Below are positions 19,307-28,596 of a stretch of DNA of 64,000 bases, piece by piece. A model generated the notes under the pieces. The model searched no databases and had not been told where the DNA came from. It was given only the letters and a program-made list of their open reading frames with translations. This DNA comes from Levyella massiliensis (GTDB lineage Bacteria; Bacillota; Clostridia; Tissierellales; Peptoniphilaceae). Position numbers and translations under genes: made by a program. The number at the start of each line of letters is the position of its first letter. The stretch's first letter is position 1. The stretch covers positions 877,329 to 941,328 of the forward strand of contig NZ_HG529490.1 of NCBI RefSeq assembly GCF_000308275.2, given 5' to 3'.

Positions 19307-20168
19307 CAGCTACCTCCTCTTCCATTTCCACTTCCGCGCCCGGATCCTGCGCCGTCGGCATACTGCCCTGCGCATGCGTTTCCTTCTCGCGCCCGAACAG
19401 TAGCGATACGATTAAAAACACCATCAATATCATGGCCATGGCTGAACCGTATTGCCAGTTGCCCGTAACCGTGAATTGCTGTTGTATGACATTGCCAATG
19501 AGATTGATCTTATTGCCACCAAGTAGGGACGTAATCTCAAAGGTGGCGATGGCGGGAATGAAAACCATGGATATGCCCGACGCGATGCCCGGTAAGGACA
19601 AGGGCAGCGTGACATTCAAAAAGGTCTGTGTTTTATTGGCGCCCAGATCCGCTGCGGCTTCCCAGAGGCTGTGGTCCATCTTCTCAAGCGACGTAAAAAT
19701 CGGCAGAATCATGAAGGGCAAAAAGTTATAAACCATGCCCAAAATGACAGCCGTTTCGGTGTACAGTAGATCCATGGGTTGCAGGCCCAGACTTGTCAAA
19801 AAGGTATTTAAGATGCCTTTGCGCGAGAGAATCGTAATCCAGGCATAGGTACGCAGCAAAAAGTTCATCCACATGGGAATTACCACCAGCATCAACAGCA
19901 AAGGACGCAGGCGCGGACTGCTCTTAGCCATGAAGTATGCCATGGGATAGCCCAGCAAAAAGCACACCAATGTCGACAGAAACGCAATGCGCACCGATTT
20001 CAGCAACGTCTCTGTGGCATGGCCGGCAAAAAATTTCTCAAAATTGTTCAAGGTCAGCTGCCCCTCCGCGGAGGTTAAGCCGTAATAGAAAATCATGCCC
20101 AGTGGCACGAGCACGAAAATAAACGCCCATAGCAGATAGGGCGTGCTTAGCGAGCGATATCGTTTCAT
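19299..20168 (-). CDS. potB: Spermidine/putrescine ABC permease PotB
   Basis: Second membrane subunit of the polyamine importer, 289 residues. Six membrane segments are visible, with the EAA loop [16 protein letters not shown] and the PotB-type start ([20 protein letters not shown]). The tail after the last segment is acidic and longer than usual. Its start overlaps the potA stop by four bases (ATGA). Confidence 0.95.
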   Translation of the reverse strand: MKRYRSLSTPYLLWAFIFVLVPLGMIFYYGLTSAEGQLTLNNFEKFFAGHATETLLKSVRIAFLSTLVCFLLGYPMAYFMAKSSPRLRPLLLMLVVIPMWMNFLLRTYAWITILSRKGILNTFLTSLGLQPMDLLYTETAVILGMVYNFLPFMILPIFTSLEKMDHSLWEAAADLGANKTQTFLNVTLPLSLPGIASGISMVFIPAIATFEITSLLGGNKINLIGNVIQQQFTVTGNWQYGSAMAMILMVFLIVSLLFGREKETHAQGSMPTAQDPGAEVEMEEEVADV

Positions 20169-21217
20169 GCCATCGCTCCTTTTTTCGTGGATTTATGCAT
20201 GACCTGAATGAGATCTGGCGCAATCGTAATACCGACCAAGGCACCCACTTCCATGGATTTAGTGCTCTGGCTCTTATAGATTTCACCTTGCACATCAATC
20301 TCCATTTCATAGTGCACGCCGCGGAACAAGCAGCTTTCCACCTTTCCAACGAGCATGCCCTGCTCCGGCGCAACGAGCTCCAAATCCTCCGGACGCAATA
20401 CTATATCCACAGGTTCTTCCGGCGCAAAACCCTTATCCACGCATACGAAGCGATGCCCGGAGAAGCTCACATCATAATCGGCGTGCATCACGCCTTCCAC
20501 AATGTTGGAATCGCCAATGAAATCCGCTACGAAGCGATTTTGCGGCTCATCGTAGATATCTTTCGGATCGCCCATTTGTTGAATCACACCTTCATTCATC
20601 ACGACAATGCGATCCGACATCGTGAGCGCTTCTTCCTGGTCATGGGTCACGAAAATAAAGGTAATGCCCAGCTCTTGCTGCATACGTTTCAGCTCCAACT
20701 GCATTTCCTTACGCAATTTCATATCCAATGCGCCCAGCGGTTCATCTAACAGCAGCACTTCCGGTTCGTTCACAAGCGCCCTGGCGATGGCAATTCTCTG
20801 CTTTTGTCCGCCCGAAAGCTGGTCCACGCGCCGTTTGCCGTAGCCGGCCAAATTCACCAGCTTAAGCATCCGTTCCACGCGCTTCTCGATCTCCTCTTTG
20901 TTGACACCCTTCATGCGCAAGCCGAAGCCGACATTCTCTTCCACATTCATGTGCGGAAAGAGGGCATATTGCTGAAACACCGTATTAATCGGTCTAAGAT
21001 GGGGTGGAATCTTCGTAATGTCCTTCCCCTCAAACAGAACCTGTCCGCTGTCCGGCTCTTCAAATCCCCCAATAATGCGTAAAATTGTGGTTTTTCCACA
21101 CCCCGAAGGACCCAAAAGGGTCAAAAACTCTTCGTCTTCAATCGTGAGGTCCAAATTTTTCAGGACCGCCATGTCGTCAAAAGATTTACAGATTTGTTTG
21201 AGTTCAATTTGCTTCAA
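20165..21217 (-). CDS. potA: Spermidine/putrescine ABC transporter ATPase PotA
   Basis: ATP-hydrolysing subunit of the polyamine importer, 350 residues. It carries Walker [10 protein letters not shown], signature LSGGQKQR, Walker B LLLDEP, the H-loop in VTHDQEEAL, and a C-terminal TOBE-type regulatory domain. First gene of the potABCD operon, whose order matches E. coli. Confidence 0.96.
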   Translation of the reverse strand: MKQIELKQICKSFDDMAVLKNLDLTIEDEEFLTLLGPSGCGKTTILRIIGGFEEPDSGQVLFEGKDITKIPPHLRPINTVFQQYALFPHMNVEENVGFGLRMKGVNKEEIEKRVERMLKLVNLAGYGKRRVDQLSGGQKQRIAIARALVNEPEVLLLDEPLGALDMKLRKEMQLELKRMQQELGITFIFVTHDQEEALTMSDRIVVMNEGVIQQMGDPKDIYDEPQNRFVADFIGDSNIVEGVMHADYDVSFSGHRFVCVDKGFAPEEPVDIVLRPEDLELVAPEQGMLVGKVESCLFRGVHYEMEIDVQGEIYKSQSTKSMEVGALVGITIAPDLIQVMHKSTKKGAMA

Positions 21218-21280
21218 TGCCTTTCCTTTCTCGGAACAATCCGTTCGGATGCGTCATCGCCACGGATAGCGATCGGCTCT

Positions 21281-21309
21281 ATTCTATATGAGATTGCGGC
21301 TTTTGGAAA
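21281..21309 (-). promoter_or_regulatory. Probable promoter of potABCD
   Basis: TTTCCA (21304-21309) and TAGAAT (21281-21286) with a 17-base spacer on the minus strand. The -35 box matches consensus at four of six positions. Confidence 0.5.
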
Positions 21310-21366
21310 CATGCTTTAACAACTCGTTCTCTTTCGAGAAAACCTTTCCCATTCGTCGTACTCGAG

Positions 21367-21372
21367 TATAAT
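21367..21372 (+). promoter_or_regulatory. -10 box of the yjiH-like gene
   Basis: A perfect TATAAT lies about 50 bases before the start codon. No good -35 box is seen at 16-18 bases, so the promoter may need an activator. Divergent from the pot promoter. Confidence 0.45.
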
Positions 21373-21421
21373 AATATTACAGGGTCTTAAGACGCACTGT
21401 CGAACTTAAGAGGAGGTAATT

Positions 21422-22726
21422 ATGGAAAACAAAAAATGGAAGACGAAAGACGTTTGCCTTTTTGTCCTCTACTCACTGTTCGGAATTTTCATGTTCTTTG
21501 TTCCGATTCAAATCGGAAAGAACAACACTATCCCCATTGACCACATTGTGAATGCGATTAAAGGCATTCCGAATTATGGCATTATTTTTGGGACTTTTAT
21601 GGTGCTTGCCGGTCTTGCTTATGCGATTAAAAACAAGGAATGGCAGGGCGATCTTGTTCGCAAGGTATTCTTTGCCCTTAAATTGGTTGCCTTGGTATTT
21701 TTGGTGATGCAGCTGACCGGTTGGGGGCCTGCCGCAATTCATGCGAAAGGTATGCTTCCGATGATTTTTAACGCTATCTTGGTATCGGTCACCACCATCG
21801 TTCCTATCGGATCCATATTTTTGGCATTTCTTGTCAGCTTTGGTCTGATGGAGTTTATTGGCGTATTCATGGAGCCCGTCATGCGTCCGGTCTTTAAAAC
21901 ACCGGGTCGCAGTGCGGTGGATGCTGTTGCCTCTTTCGTGGGAAGCTATTCCTTGGCGCTGCTGATTACAAACCGTGTCTATCGTGAAGATGCGTATACG
22001 CAAAAAGAAGCCGCCATCATTGCTACCGGCTTTTCGACCGTCTCCGCGACGTTTATGATTATCGTTGCCAAAACGCTGAATTTAATGGACCACTGGCTAT
22101 TCTATTTCTGGGCTACACTCATTATTACCTTTATCGTGACCGCTATTACCGTTCGGATCTACCCGTTGAATAAAAAGAAAGATATTTATTTCTCCGGCAA
22201 ACCCATGATTCAGGAGCCGAAGAAAAAAGTGACGTTCCAAGCGGCTATGGATGCCGGTATGGAAGCTTTCCACAAAGCTCCGTCGCTGGCGGAAGTCATT
22301 AAAAGCAACTTTATCGATGGCTTCAAGATGGCATTAAATATTGCACCGTCCCTTTTGGGCGTCGGTATGACCGGGCTTCTCATTGCTACGTATACGCCGG
22401 TCTTTGACATCATCGGATATATTTTCTATCCCTTCACTGCTTTATTACAAATTCCGGAAGCACAGGTTACCGCGAAGGCATTGTCCTTAAGTATTGCAGA
22501 AATGCTTCTGCCGGCGCCGCTTGTTGCCGGTGAGGGCGTGGCTATCGTCACACGCATGCTCGTGGCTATCGTCAGTGTTTCGGAGATTTTGTTCTTCTCC
22601 GCTTCGATCCCTTGCATGATGGGCACCGATATTCCCATTAAATTCACAGATTATCTCGTGATCTGGGTGGAACGTGTTATTTTAAGTATTATTTTAGCCG
22701 GTGCTCTGCTGCTGATCGTGTTCTAA
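21422..22726 (+). CDS. YjiH family membrane protein (nucleoside-recognition/Gate domain)
   Basis: A 434-residue integral membrane protein with about ten hydrophobic segments. The sequence fits the YjiH family, which contains the Gate (nucleoside recognition) fold also found in spore-maturation and nucleoside-transport proteins: VGSYSLALLITNRVYREDAY, then TGFSTVSATFMIIVA. The family's transport substrate is not established. It starts at ATG 21422 with AGGAGG upstream, and ends in its own terminator. Monocistronic. Confidence 0.8.
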   Translation: MENKKWKTKDVCLFVLYSLFGIFMFFVPIQIGKNNTIPIDHIVNAIKGIPNYGIIFGTFMVLAGLAYAIKNKEWQGDLVRKVFFALKLVALVFLVMQLTGWGPAAIHAKGMLPMIFNAILVSVTTIVPIGSIFLAFLVSFGLMEFIGVFMEPVMRPVFKTPGRSAVDAVASFVGSYSLALLITNRVYREDAYTQKEAAIIATGFSTVSATFMIIVAKTLNLMDHWLFYFWATLIITFIVTAITVRIYPLNKKKDIYFSGKPMIQEPKKKVTFQAAMDAGMEAFHKAPSLAEVIKSNFIDGFKMALNIAPSLLGVGMTGLLIATYTPVFDIIGYIFYPFTALLQIPEAQVTAKALSLSIAEMLLPAPLVAGEGVAIVTRMLVAIVSVSEILFFSASIPCMMGTDIPIKFTDYLVIWVERVILSIILAGALLLIVF

Positions 22727-22797
22727 AGATTTTTGGTGGTTCTTCGGATTCTTCCCTTGTTACCATCATCGTGTGAGAATTCGGTATTGACCCTGCC

Positions 22798-22835
22798 GCT
22801 GTGTCACAGTCCTCTGTGACACAGCTTTTCTTTTT
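22798..22835 (+). terminator. Terminator of the yjiH-like gene
   Basis: Perfect 12-bp stem GCTGTGTCACAG/CTGTGACACAGC with a 4-base loop, followed by TTTTCTTTTT. Confidence 0.92.
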
Positions 22836-22890
22836 AAAAGCTGGGTATAAGCCTGTTGTAGGAATGAATGAACCAGATAAGGAGAACATC

Positions 22891-23403
22891 ATGACAAGAA
22901 CCGGATTCAAAATGGGCGATACTGCACTGACCCTGCTCGGCGAAGAGCGTAAAGTTGGCGATATCGCGCCGGATTTCACCCTGGCAAAACAAGATTTAAG
23001 CCCCCTGACACTGGCCGATCTCGGCAAAAAAGTAAAATTGATTGTGGCCGTTCCCTCCATCGATACCTCGGTTTGCGAACTCGAAACCATTCGCTTCAAC
23101 GAGGAAGCCGGCAAATTTGGTGACAAAGCGGTCGTATTGACCGTCTCGGTGGATCTGCCCTTTGCCCAGGCACGTTTCTGCGCTGCCAAGGGCATCGATA
23201 ACGCCATCGTCGCTTCGGATTATCAGCAGCGTTCCTTCGGCAAAGCGTACGGCGTACTGATAGACGGTCTGATGCTGCTCAACCGTTCGATCTTTGTCCT
23301 GGATGAAGACAATACGATCACCTATGTCGAATACGTCAAGCAGAACACCGAACATCCCGACTATGACGCAGCACTGGAGGCGGCAAAGAAGTTATTAAAG
23401 TAA
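22891..23403 (+). CDS. tpx: Thiol peroxidase (Tpx)
   Basis: Thioredoxin-dependent 2-Cys peroxiredoxin that reduces hydrogen peroxide and alkyl hydroperoxides in the cytoplasm. The 170 residues have the peroxidatic cysteine in the PSIDTSVCELETIRF motif and the resolving cysteine in ARFCAAKGI, both as in E. coli Tpx. I place the start at ATG 22891 behind AAGGAG, giving the usual length; an ATG 30 codons earlier lies against the preceding terminator. It ends in its own terminator. Confidence 0.95.
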   Translation: MTRTGFKMGDTALTLLGEERKVGDIAPDFTLAKQDLSPLTLADLGKKVKLIVAVPSIDTSVCELETIRFNEEAGKFGDKAVVLTVSVDLPFAQARFCAAKGIDNAIVASDYQQRSFGKAYGVLIDGLMLLNRSIFVLDEDNTITYVEYVKQNTEHPDYDAALEAAKKLLK

Positions 23404-23464
23404 TCGTTTCGTAAGACGACGCAGATGACAATTCTTTTTGCGATTTCGTTTTTAACCCATAATT

Positions 23465-23495
23465 AAGAAGGCGACCCAACGGGTCGCCTTCTTTT
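23465..23495 (+). terminator. Terminator of tpx
   Basis: Perfect 13-bp stem AAGAAGGCGACCC/GGGTCGCCTTCTT with a 3-base loop and a short T-tract. Confidence 0.88.
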
Positions 23496-23525
23496 TCTAT
23501 AAAATGCGCCAAACTGCGATGCTTT

Positions 23526-23835
23526 TTATTTTTTCTGCCCATTTCCATTTTTTTGTGCTTTTTTCTTTTTAATCGCTTCCCATAGTATGTCTACCATGCC
23601 TGCGGTCATCGCTGCCATCATGGCTGTTCTTGCCGGTTTCTCCGGAAGATGCCATTCTTGAAATAGAAGTGAGAGAACCGGGTGAAAAAAGAAAAGACAA
23701 AAAAACAACGCCCAAAAGAACGACAACATACAGAGGCTTATCTTTATGCATGCGAAACAAATAAGAAACACAAAAATAAACCGCAAAAAGCTCAACAGCC
23801 ATCTCAAAAATCGCAAGCGCATCCATGTAACGCAT
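23526..23835 (-). pseudogene. Small membrane protein gene split by a single-base frameshift
   Basis: Reading starts at ATG 23835, 17 bases after thiI, and gives a hydrophobic segment (AVELFAVYFCVSYLF, then PLYVVVLLGVVFLSFLF). It then turns into low-quality sequence. The next frame, shifted by one, continues plausibly (HPVLSLLFQEWHLPEKPA, DILWEAIKKKKAQKN) to a stop at 23526. Removing one base from the 7-A run at 23699-23705 or the 6-A run at 23685-23690 (plus-strand view) would join them into a 102-residue protein with two membrane segments and a lysine-rich tail. Either a real mutation or a sequencing error. Family not recognised. Confidence 0.45.
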
Positions 23836-23852
23836 AGAAAACTCTCTTTCCT

Positions 23853-25067
23853 CTATTCCCGCACTCTCCCCTTGTCGTCAATCATCTCCAGCGTATCCAT
23901 GGCTTCTTCGACGAGGGCATCGATATCCAACTTTTCTTCATCGTGTGCAATTTGTCCAAGGGTCGGACGCGTATTGGGATGATCGGGGGCAAAAAGGGAA
24001 CAGCAATCATCGAAGGGTTCGATGGAAATATCGTAGGTGCCAAGATCGCGAGCCATCGAAATGATTTGCGTCTTGTCCATTGCAATCAGAGGTCGGAGGA
24101 TCGGACGGAACGCGGCGTTATTGACCACATGGATGCCCTGGATGGTTTGAGAGGCAACCTGACCGAGACTTTCGCCGGTGATCATGGCGTCGTAGCCGAA
24201 GCGCTCGCTCAAGCGATCGGCAATGCGCATCATCATGCGACGGCTGAGGACGGTGGTGTTTTTCTTATTGCAGTTTCGAGCGATGGCGGTGTAGATTTTC
24301 ACCAAATTGATGCGATAGAGGCGCATCGGACCAACGGAGCGTTCGAGTTGTTCCATCAGGCGGGTTGCTTTTTCCTGGGCTCTTTCGCTGGTGAAAGGAT
24401 AGGAATGAAAATGTACGGCGCCGAGTGCTAAGCCGCGGCGCGCCATTTCATAGCCGGCAACCGGCGAATCAATGCCGCCGGAAAGCAGCAGTAGACCGCG
24501 GCCGCCGGAACCTGCGGGAAGACCGCCCTGCCCCGAATAGCGATCGACGGAAACAAAGGCGTCGTCGCGAATTTCCACCGATAACACCAACTCCGGGTGA
24601 TGCACGTCGACGGATAGCGTCGAAAAATCAGAGAGCATCCAATCACCTACCTGGCGCGCCATTTCCGGGGATGTCAACGGAAAGGCTTTATTGCTGCGCT
24701 TGACTTTGGCTTTAAACGTGAGGGGATCTACGCTGTTTTTATTGCTGTGAGCATCCAATTTTCGCTGCACCAAAAAGTGACATGCGTTGCGTATGGCATC
24801 TGCTTCGCAGGGAACACGCAGGCTGGGCGTGACATACAGTAATCCAAAGACGCGGCGACAGGCGGCGATAGTGCGTTCCACATCTGCCTCGTCGACAACG
24901 TAAAAAAGTTTCCCAAATTGTTCTAATTCTTCCTTGACGGGAATACCCTTCAATGCGTGATGCAGGTGTCGTTTGACCGCAGCAATGAAACTACCGCGAT
25001 TTTTTCCTTTTAAGATGAGTTCTCCGTATGAAACGGAAACCACCCATTCCATGGCCGGTGTTGTCAT
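23853..25067 (-). CDS. thiI: tRNA 4-thiouridine synthase ThiI
   Basis: Uses sulfur from a cysteine desulfurase to make 4-thiouridine at tRNA position 8; in some bacteria it also serves thiamine synthesis. The 404 residues hold an N-terminal ferredoxin-like/THUMP region and the PP-loop ATPase motif LLLLSGGIDSPVAGY. The C-terminal rhodanese domain of E. coli ThiI is absent, as in most Bacillota. The stop codon of the upstream desulfurase overlaps its start by four bases, a dedicated pair as in Bacillus nifZ-thiI. Confidence 0.95.
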   Translation of the reverse strand: MTTPAMEWVVSVSYGELILKGKNRGSFIAAVKRHLHHALKGIPVKEELEQFGKLFYVVDEADVERTIAACRRVFGLLYVTPSLRVPCEADAIRNACHFLVQRKLDAHSNKNSVDPLTFKAKVKRSNKAFPLTSPEMARQVGDWMLSDFSTLSVDVHHPELVLSVEIRDDAFVSVDRYSGQGGLPAGSGGRGLLLLSGGIDSPVAGYEMARRGLALGAVHFHSYPFTSERAQEKATRLMEQLERSVGPMRLYRINLVKIYTAIARNCNKKNTTVLSRRMMMRIADRLSERFGYDAMITGESLGQVASQTIQGIHVVNNAAFRPILRPLIAMDKTQIISMARDLGTYDISIEPFDDCCSLFAPDHPNTRPTLGQIAHDEEKLDIDALVEEAMDTLEMIDDKGRVRE

Positions 25068-26245
25068 GCGTTTCCTCCTGTGATACTGCGAATTTGAGCG
25101 ATGGATGTTTCGAGGCGGTCAAAGAAGGGATCGACCTCTTCTTCTCGATTTTCTCGGCTAAAGGACAGGCGCAATGCCCCGTCCAGGTAGGCTTCCGGCA
25201 AATGAATGGCCTGCAAAATGCGACTGACTTTTCCCTTACTGCAGGCAGAACCGGAGGAAAGATACATTTCTTCCATCTCCATAAAGTGCATCAACACTTC
25301 TGCTTTGATGCCGGTAAAAGCGATATTCAGGATATACGGGCTGCCTGCAGCGGGACTGTTGATGCGCGAGCCGGTGATGACTTTCGCACGGGCAAGCGCC
25401 TTTTCGTGCAGTTTTACAATCGCCGGATCAAACGAAGTGCCACGACGCTTCTCCATGGCTAAAAAGGCTTGGACAAAGCCCAAAATATAGGGCACATTCT
25501 CTGTGCCGGCGCGCCGTCCGTATTCCTGTGGGCCACCCGTAATGAGGGGCGATACCGTCACGCCCGGGCGCACATAGAGCATGCCGATGCCCTTAGGCGC
25601 GTGTATTTTATGGCCGCTGGCCACATAAAAATCACAGCCGATTTTAGACAGATTCACGGGGAGTTTGCCCAGCGCCTGTGTGCCGTCGACTAAAAAGAGA
25701 GCACGGGATTTCTGATGCAGCATGGTTGCAATCTCCGCCACCGGAAAAATAGTACCCAGCTCATTATTGACATGCATGACGGCGACTAGAAGTGTATGCG
25801 CGTCCACACGTTTTTCAACATCCTCAACCGTGACTTGTCCCGTCGCATCCACGGGGATTTCCCGCACCTCAATACCATACGACGCAAGTATCTGTGCGGT
25901 TTGATAAACCGCCGCATGTTCCACGGCGCTGATGACGATATTCGGAGCATCCGTCGGGCTACCCGTTTGCGCACGCATCTTCTGTGAAAGAAGCGCCTGC
26001 GTAGCCACGCCGCGCAAGACAGTATTTAAACTTTCCGAAGCACCGGACGTAAAAATAAGACTCTTCAGCGGGATGCCGAGTTTTTCCGCCATACGTCCTC
26101 GGGCCTCTTCCAGCACTTTCTCCGCTTGGAAGCCCACGCGATGGAGCGATGAGGGGTTCCCCCATTGCTCCCGAAATGCTTTTTCAATCGTTTCTGCTAC
26201 ATCCGCTGCAACCGGCGTTGTGGCGGCATTATCAAAATAAATCAT
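25064..26245 (-). CDS. Cysteine desulfurase (NifS/IscS-like, ThiI partner)
   Basis: PLP-dependent enzyme that takes sulfur from cysteine to form a persulfide, here probably for ThiI. The 393 residues begin MIYFDNAATTPV, with the PLP lysine in ASGHKIHAPKG and the catalytic cysteine in SSGSACSKG. This fits the NifZ-type desulfurases of Bacillota. Overlap with thiI (ATGA) indicates a two-gene operon. No scaffold gene such as iscU is nearby. Confidence 0.93.
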   Translation of the reverse strand: MIYFDNAATTPVAADVAETIEKAFREQWGNPSSLHRVGFQAEKVLEEARGRMAEKLGIPLKSLIFTSGASESLNTVLRGVATQALLSQKMRAQTGSPTDAPNIVISAVEHAAVYQTAQILASYGIEVREIPVDATGQVTVEDVEKRVDAHTLLVAVMHVNNELGTIFPVAEIATMLHQKSRALFLVDGTQALGKLPVNLSKIGCDFYVASGHKIHAPKGIGMLYVRPGVTVSPLITGGPQEYGRRAGTENVPYILGFVQAFLAMEKRRGTSFDPAIVKLHEKALARAKVITGSRINSPAAGSPYILNIAFTGIKAEVLMHFMEMEEMYLSSGSACSKGKVSRILQAIHLPEAYLDGALRLSFSRENREEEVDPFFDRLETSIAQIRSITGGNA

Positions 26246-26276
26246 AAAATCCTTTCAACGCACTGGCGCGTTTGGC

Positions 26277-26282
26277 TATACT
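26277..26282 (+). promoter_or_regulatory. -10 box of the yprB-like gene
   Basis: TATACT with a weak TTCAAC -35 box 17 bases upstream. It lies after the ATG at 26272, so that ATG could not be in the transcript, which supports the start at 26365. Confidence 0.45.
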
Positions 26283-26364
26283 GATGCCAAGGGCGGACTG
26301 TATCCGCCGTTACGAGGAAGATCCCTCACAGGCTCTTTTCCTCTATTCTAGCGAAGGAGTGCTT

Positions 26365-27270
26365 ATGCTTCAAACTGTATCCCACAAAGAAACCCATCCA
26401 TTGCTTGGCGTCTCGAACGTTGTATTGGATATTGAAACCACCGGATTACGTCGCCAAACGGACAGCGTCTTTCTGATCGGTATCCAAGATCATGAGGCGT
26501 TAACGCAATGGCTTGCGCCTACGACGCAGGATGAAGGCGCCTTACTTGAAGCTGCCTTTTCCCGTCTGCGCGATAAAACCGTCATTACCTATAACGGCGA
26601 TCTCTTTGATTTGCCGTTCTTAAAGGAGCGCGCTGCCCATTGGCAACTGCCGTTCCCCGAATGTCTCTCCGAGGATTGGTATGCCTTTTTCCGAAAAATG
26701 CGCCTCTTTTATCGCTTTGCTAATTTAAAGCTTAAAACCTTGGAGCAGTGCGCCGGCGTAACGCGCGAAGATGTATTATCCGGCGCCGAAGTGGCAAAAC
26801 TGGCGCAATCGCTGGAGGACCCTGCGGCCTGTGACGCTGTCCTTAAACACAATGCAGACGATGTGCGCGGAACGACAAAGCTCTTGCCATTCTTTCAAGC
26901 CCAAAAAGGCCGGCTGCGCCCACCTGCTCCTTTCGACGCACTCTTGGAGTCCTTTATGATCAAAGGCGATCGTGCCACCGCTATTTATTACAGCAAAAAG
27001 CAAGCACAACCGGTTTGGGATCTGGAAAATAGCTTTGGAAAGCTCTCTTGGGAAGAGCATCACCTCACGATGACGCTTCCCGTGCATCGCATACCCGATC
27101 CCGGCAATCCGGATGCCCTTCGGTTCTGCGCCGTGCATCCGGACTATGCTCCGGATGTGGCAAATCCTCCCCTTCCGAAGCCCTTTATTACGCTTTCCTC
27201 GCCGGAGGGGGCTTTTGCCGAGAATTTGCACGCCATGCTCCTCGGCCTGTCGGCACCATTACGCCAATAA
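26365..27270 (+). CDS. YprB-like ribonuclease H-fold (DEDD) exonuclease domain protein
   Basis: A 301-residue protein with an RNase_H_2-type nuclease domain. Acidic motifs are visible in order: DIETTG near residue 23, TYNGDLFDLPFL, and HNADDV, the pattern of DEDD exonucleases. Bacillus YprB has the same domain plus TPR repeats; here the C-terminal third has no clear repeat. Substrate unknown. I choose ATG 26365 because GAAGGAG lies five bases upstream and a TATACT box precedes it at 26277. Divergent from the desulfurase gene. Confidence 0.82.
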   Translation: MLQTVSHKETHPLLGVSNVVLDIETTGLRRQTDSVFLIGIQDHEALTQWLAPTTQDEGALLEAAFSRLRDKTVITYNGDLFDLPFLKERAAHWQLPFPECLSEDWYAFFRKMRLFYRFANLKLKTLEQCAGVTREDVLSGAEVAKLAQSLEDPAACDAVLKHNADDVRGTTKLLPFFQAQKGRLRPPAPFDALLESFMIKGDRATAIYYSKKQAQPVWDLENSFGKLSWEEHHLTMTLPVHRIPDPGNPDALRFCAVHPDYAPDVANPPLPKPFITLSSPEGAFAENLHAMLLGLSAPLRQ

Positions 27271-27284
27271 AAATAGGCATAGAA

Positions 27285-27312
27285 AAATCCTACACCGTAC
27301 GGTGTAGGATTT
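27285..27312. terminator. Bidirectional terminator between the yprB-like gene and tRNA-Ile
   Basis: A perfect 28-base palindrome centred on the ACCGTACGGT core. T-rich arms flank it on both strands: TTTTTC on the minus strand for the tRNA pair, a shorter one on the plus strand. Confidence 0.82.
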
Positions 27313-27317
27313 CTGTA

Positions 27318-27391
<74 letters not shown>

Positions 27392-27395
27392 ATGA

Positions 27396-27467
27396 CAGGG
27401 GCAAGAGGACTCGAACCCCCGGCATTCGGTTTTGGAGACCGACGTTCTACCACTGAACTATGCCCCT
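27396..27467 (-). tRNA. tRNA-Trp (CCA anticodon)
   Basis: AGGGGCA/TGCCCCT acceptor, anticodon CCA in CTCCAAA, T-arm GGTTCGAGTCC. Transcribed ahead of tRNA-Ile from the promoter at 27520-27548. Confidence 0.95.
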
Positions 27468-27519
27468 ATACCGCTCAAGAGGTGCCTCTCAACCGCGTAT
27501 CAATTGAGTTGACTTGTAG

Positions 27520-27548
27520 AGTATACCAAAGATTAATACGTCATGCAA
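27520..27548 (-). promoter_or_regulatory. Promoter of the tRNA-Trp/tRNA-Ile pair
   Basis: TTGCAT (27543-27548) and TATACT (27520-27525) with a 17-base spacer on the minus strand. Confidence 0.8.
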
Positions 27549-27565
27549 GACTTCTTTACGAAAAT

Positions 27566-27805
27566 TTAACGGTTGCTGTCCAAGTTTTCCAGTTCCTCGG
27601 CCACATCGCCGATGGTATGCAAATTCGTCAGCACGTCGTCATCAATCTCAATATCAAATTCATCCTCAATATTCATCACCATCTCAACCAGATCCAATGA
27701 ATCCGCATCCAGATCGTTGATGATATCCGTATCGGCATTGAGTTTTTCCTTGGGCACTTCCAAATTCTTGGAAATAAGATCAATGACGGTTTCCAAATAA
27801 TCCAT
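27566..27805 (-). CDS. acpP: Acyl carrier protein
   Basis: Carries growing fatty acyl chains on a 4'-phosphopantetheine arm. The 79 residues are acidic, with the attachment serine in DADSLDLVEMVM. I place the start at ATG 27805 behind AAGGAGG; a GTG six codons earlier overlaps that site. Alone under its own strong promoter, not in a fatty-acid synthesis operon. The holo-ACP synthase that would modify it is the acpS part of the fusion gene at 40.2-41.5 kb. Confidence 0.96.
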   Translation of the reverse strand: MDYLETVIDLISKNLEVPKEKLNADTDIINDLDADSLDLVEMVMNIEDEFDIEIDDDVLTNLHTIGDVAEELENLDSNR

Positions 27806-27841
27806 GGTTCCTCCTTCGAACACAGTGATGATAACACCCGT

Positions 27842-27870
27842 ATTTTACGAAGTTCCCGGTTTGCTGTCAA
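27842..27870 (-). promoter_or_regulatory. Promoter of acpP
   Basis: Consensus TTGACA (27865-27870) and TAAAAT (27842-27847) with a 17-base spacer on the minus strand. Confidence 0.88.
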
Positions 27871-27903
27871 GACGGAGGATGTTTTGCCGTTGCCCCAAAG
27901 CAT

Positions 27904-28596
27904 TTACATTTTCTCTGCAAACGCGGTGTGACTCCCCGCAGTTTCGGTCATGCGCCCGTCCTTCAGATGCCAGATACGCTCGCAGTAACCGGCTACTTCC
28001 TCATCGTGTGTGACAAGCAGAATGGTCTTACCGGCACGATGCAACCGTAACAGCAATTCCATAATACCGCGTGAGGTCGCACTGTCTAAAGAGCCCGTGG
28101 GCTCGTCCGCTAAAATGATTTCGGGATCCGTGATGAGCGCCCGAGCGATGGCCACCCGTTGCATTTCCCCGCCGGATAGTTCCCGCACCTTGCGCTTTTG
28201 AAAATCGGGAATTTGACACAGTTTCAAAACCTCCTTAAGCGCAGGTGTCTTCTTTTTATGCGCAAAAAGGAGTGGCAATGTGACATTGCTCGCTACCGAT
28301 TCATTGGCTAACAGCGCAAAGTTCTGCAGAACGATGCCTACGTGTTTGGCGCGAAAACCGGCCATTTGATGCTCTTTAAAGCGCGTGACATCTTCTTTTC
28401 CGTAACGAACGATACCGGATGTCGGCTTATCCAAGAGTCCCAACACGTTTAGCAGGGTGGTCTTGCCGGAGCCGGATTTTCCCATGATCGCTACCATATC
28501 ACCATCATGAATGGTACAGCAGATGTCCTTCAGTACATGATTTTCATTGTGTTTTCCCGGATGATATACTTTATTGACGTTTTCTAATTGGATCAT
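27904..28596 (-). CDS. ABC transporter ATP-binding protein (MacB/LolD type)
   Basis: A 230-residue ATPase with Walker A GKSGSGKTT, signature LSGGEMQR, Walker B ILADEPTGSLD and H-loop VTHDEE. DEPTGSLD is typical of the MacB/LolD/bacteriocin-export group, which pairs with FtsX-type permeases. Start chosen at ATG 28596 behind GGGGAG; it overlaps the end of the upstream permease gene by 26 bases. Last gene of the module that begins with the BlaI-like repressor. Confidence 0.9.
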   Translation of the reverse strand: MIQLENVNKVYHPGKHNENHVLKDICCTIHDGDMVAIMGKSGSGKTTLLNVLGLLDKPTSGIVRYGKEDVTRFKEHQMAGFRAKHVGIVLQNFALLANESVASNVTLPLLFAHKKKTPALKEVLKLCQIPDFQKRKVRELSGGEMQRVAIARALITDPEIILADEPTGSLDSATSRGIMELLLRLHRAGKTILLVTHDEEVAGYCERIWHLKDGRMTETAGSHTAFAEKM

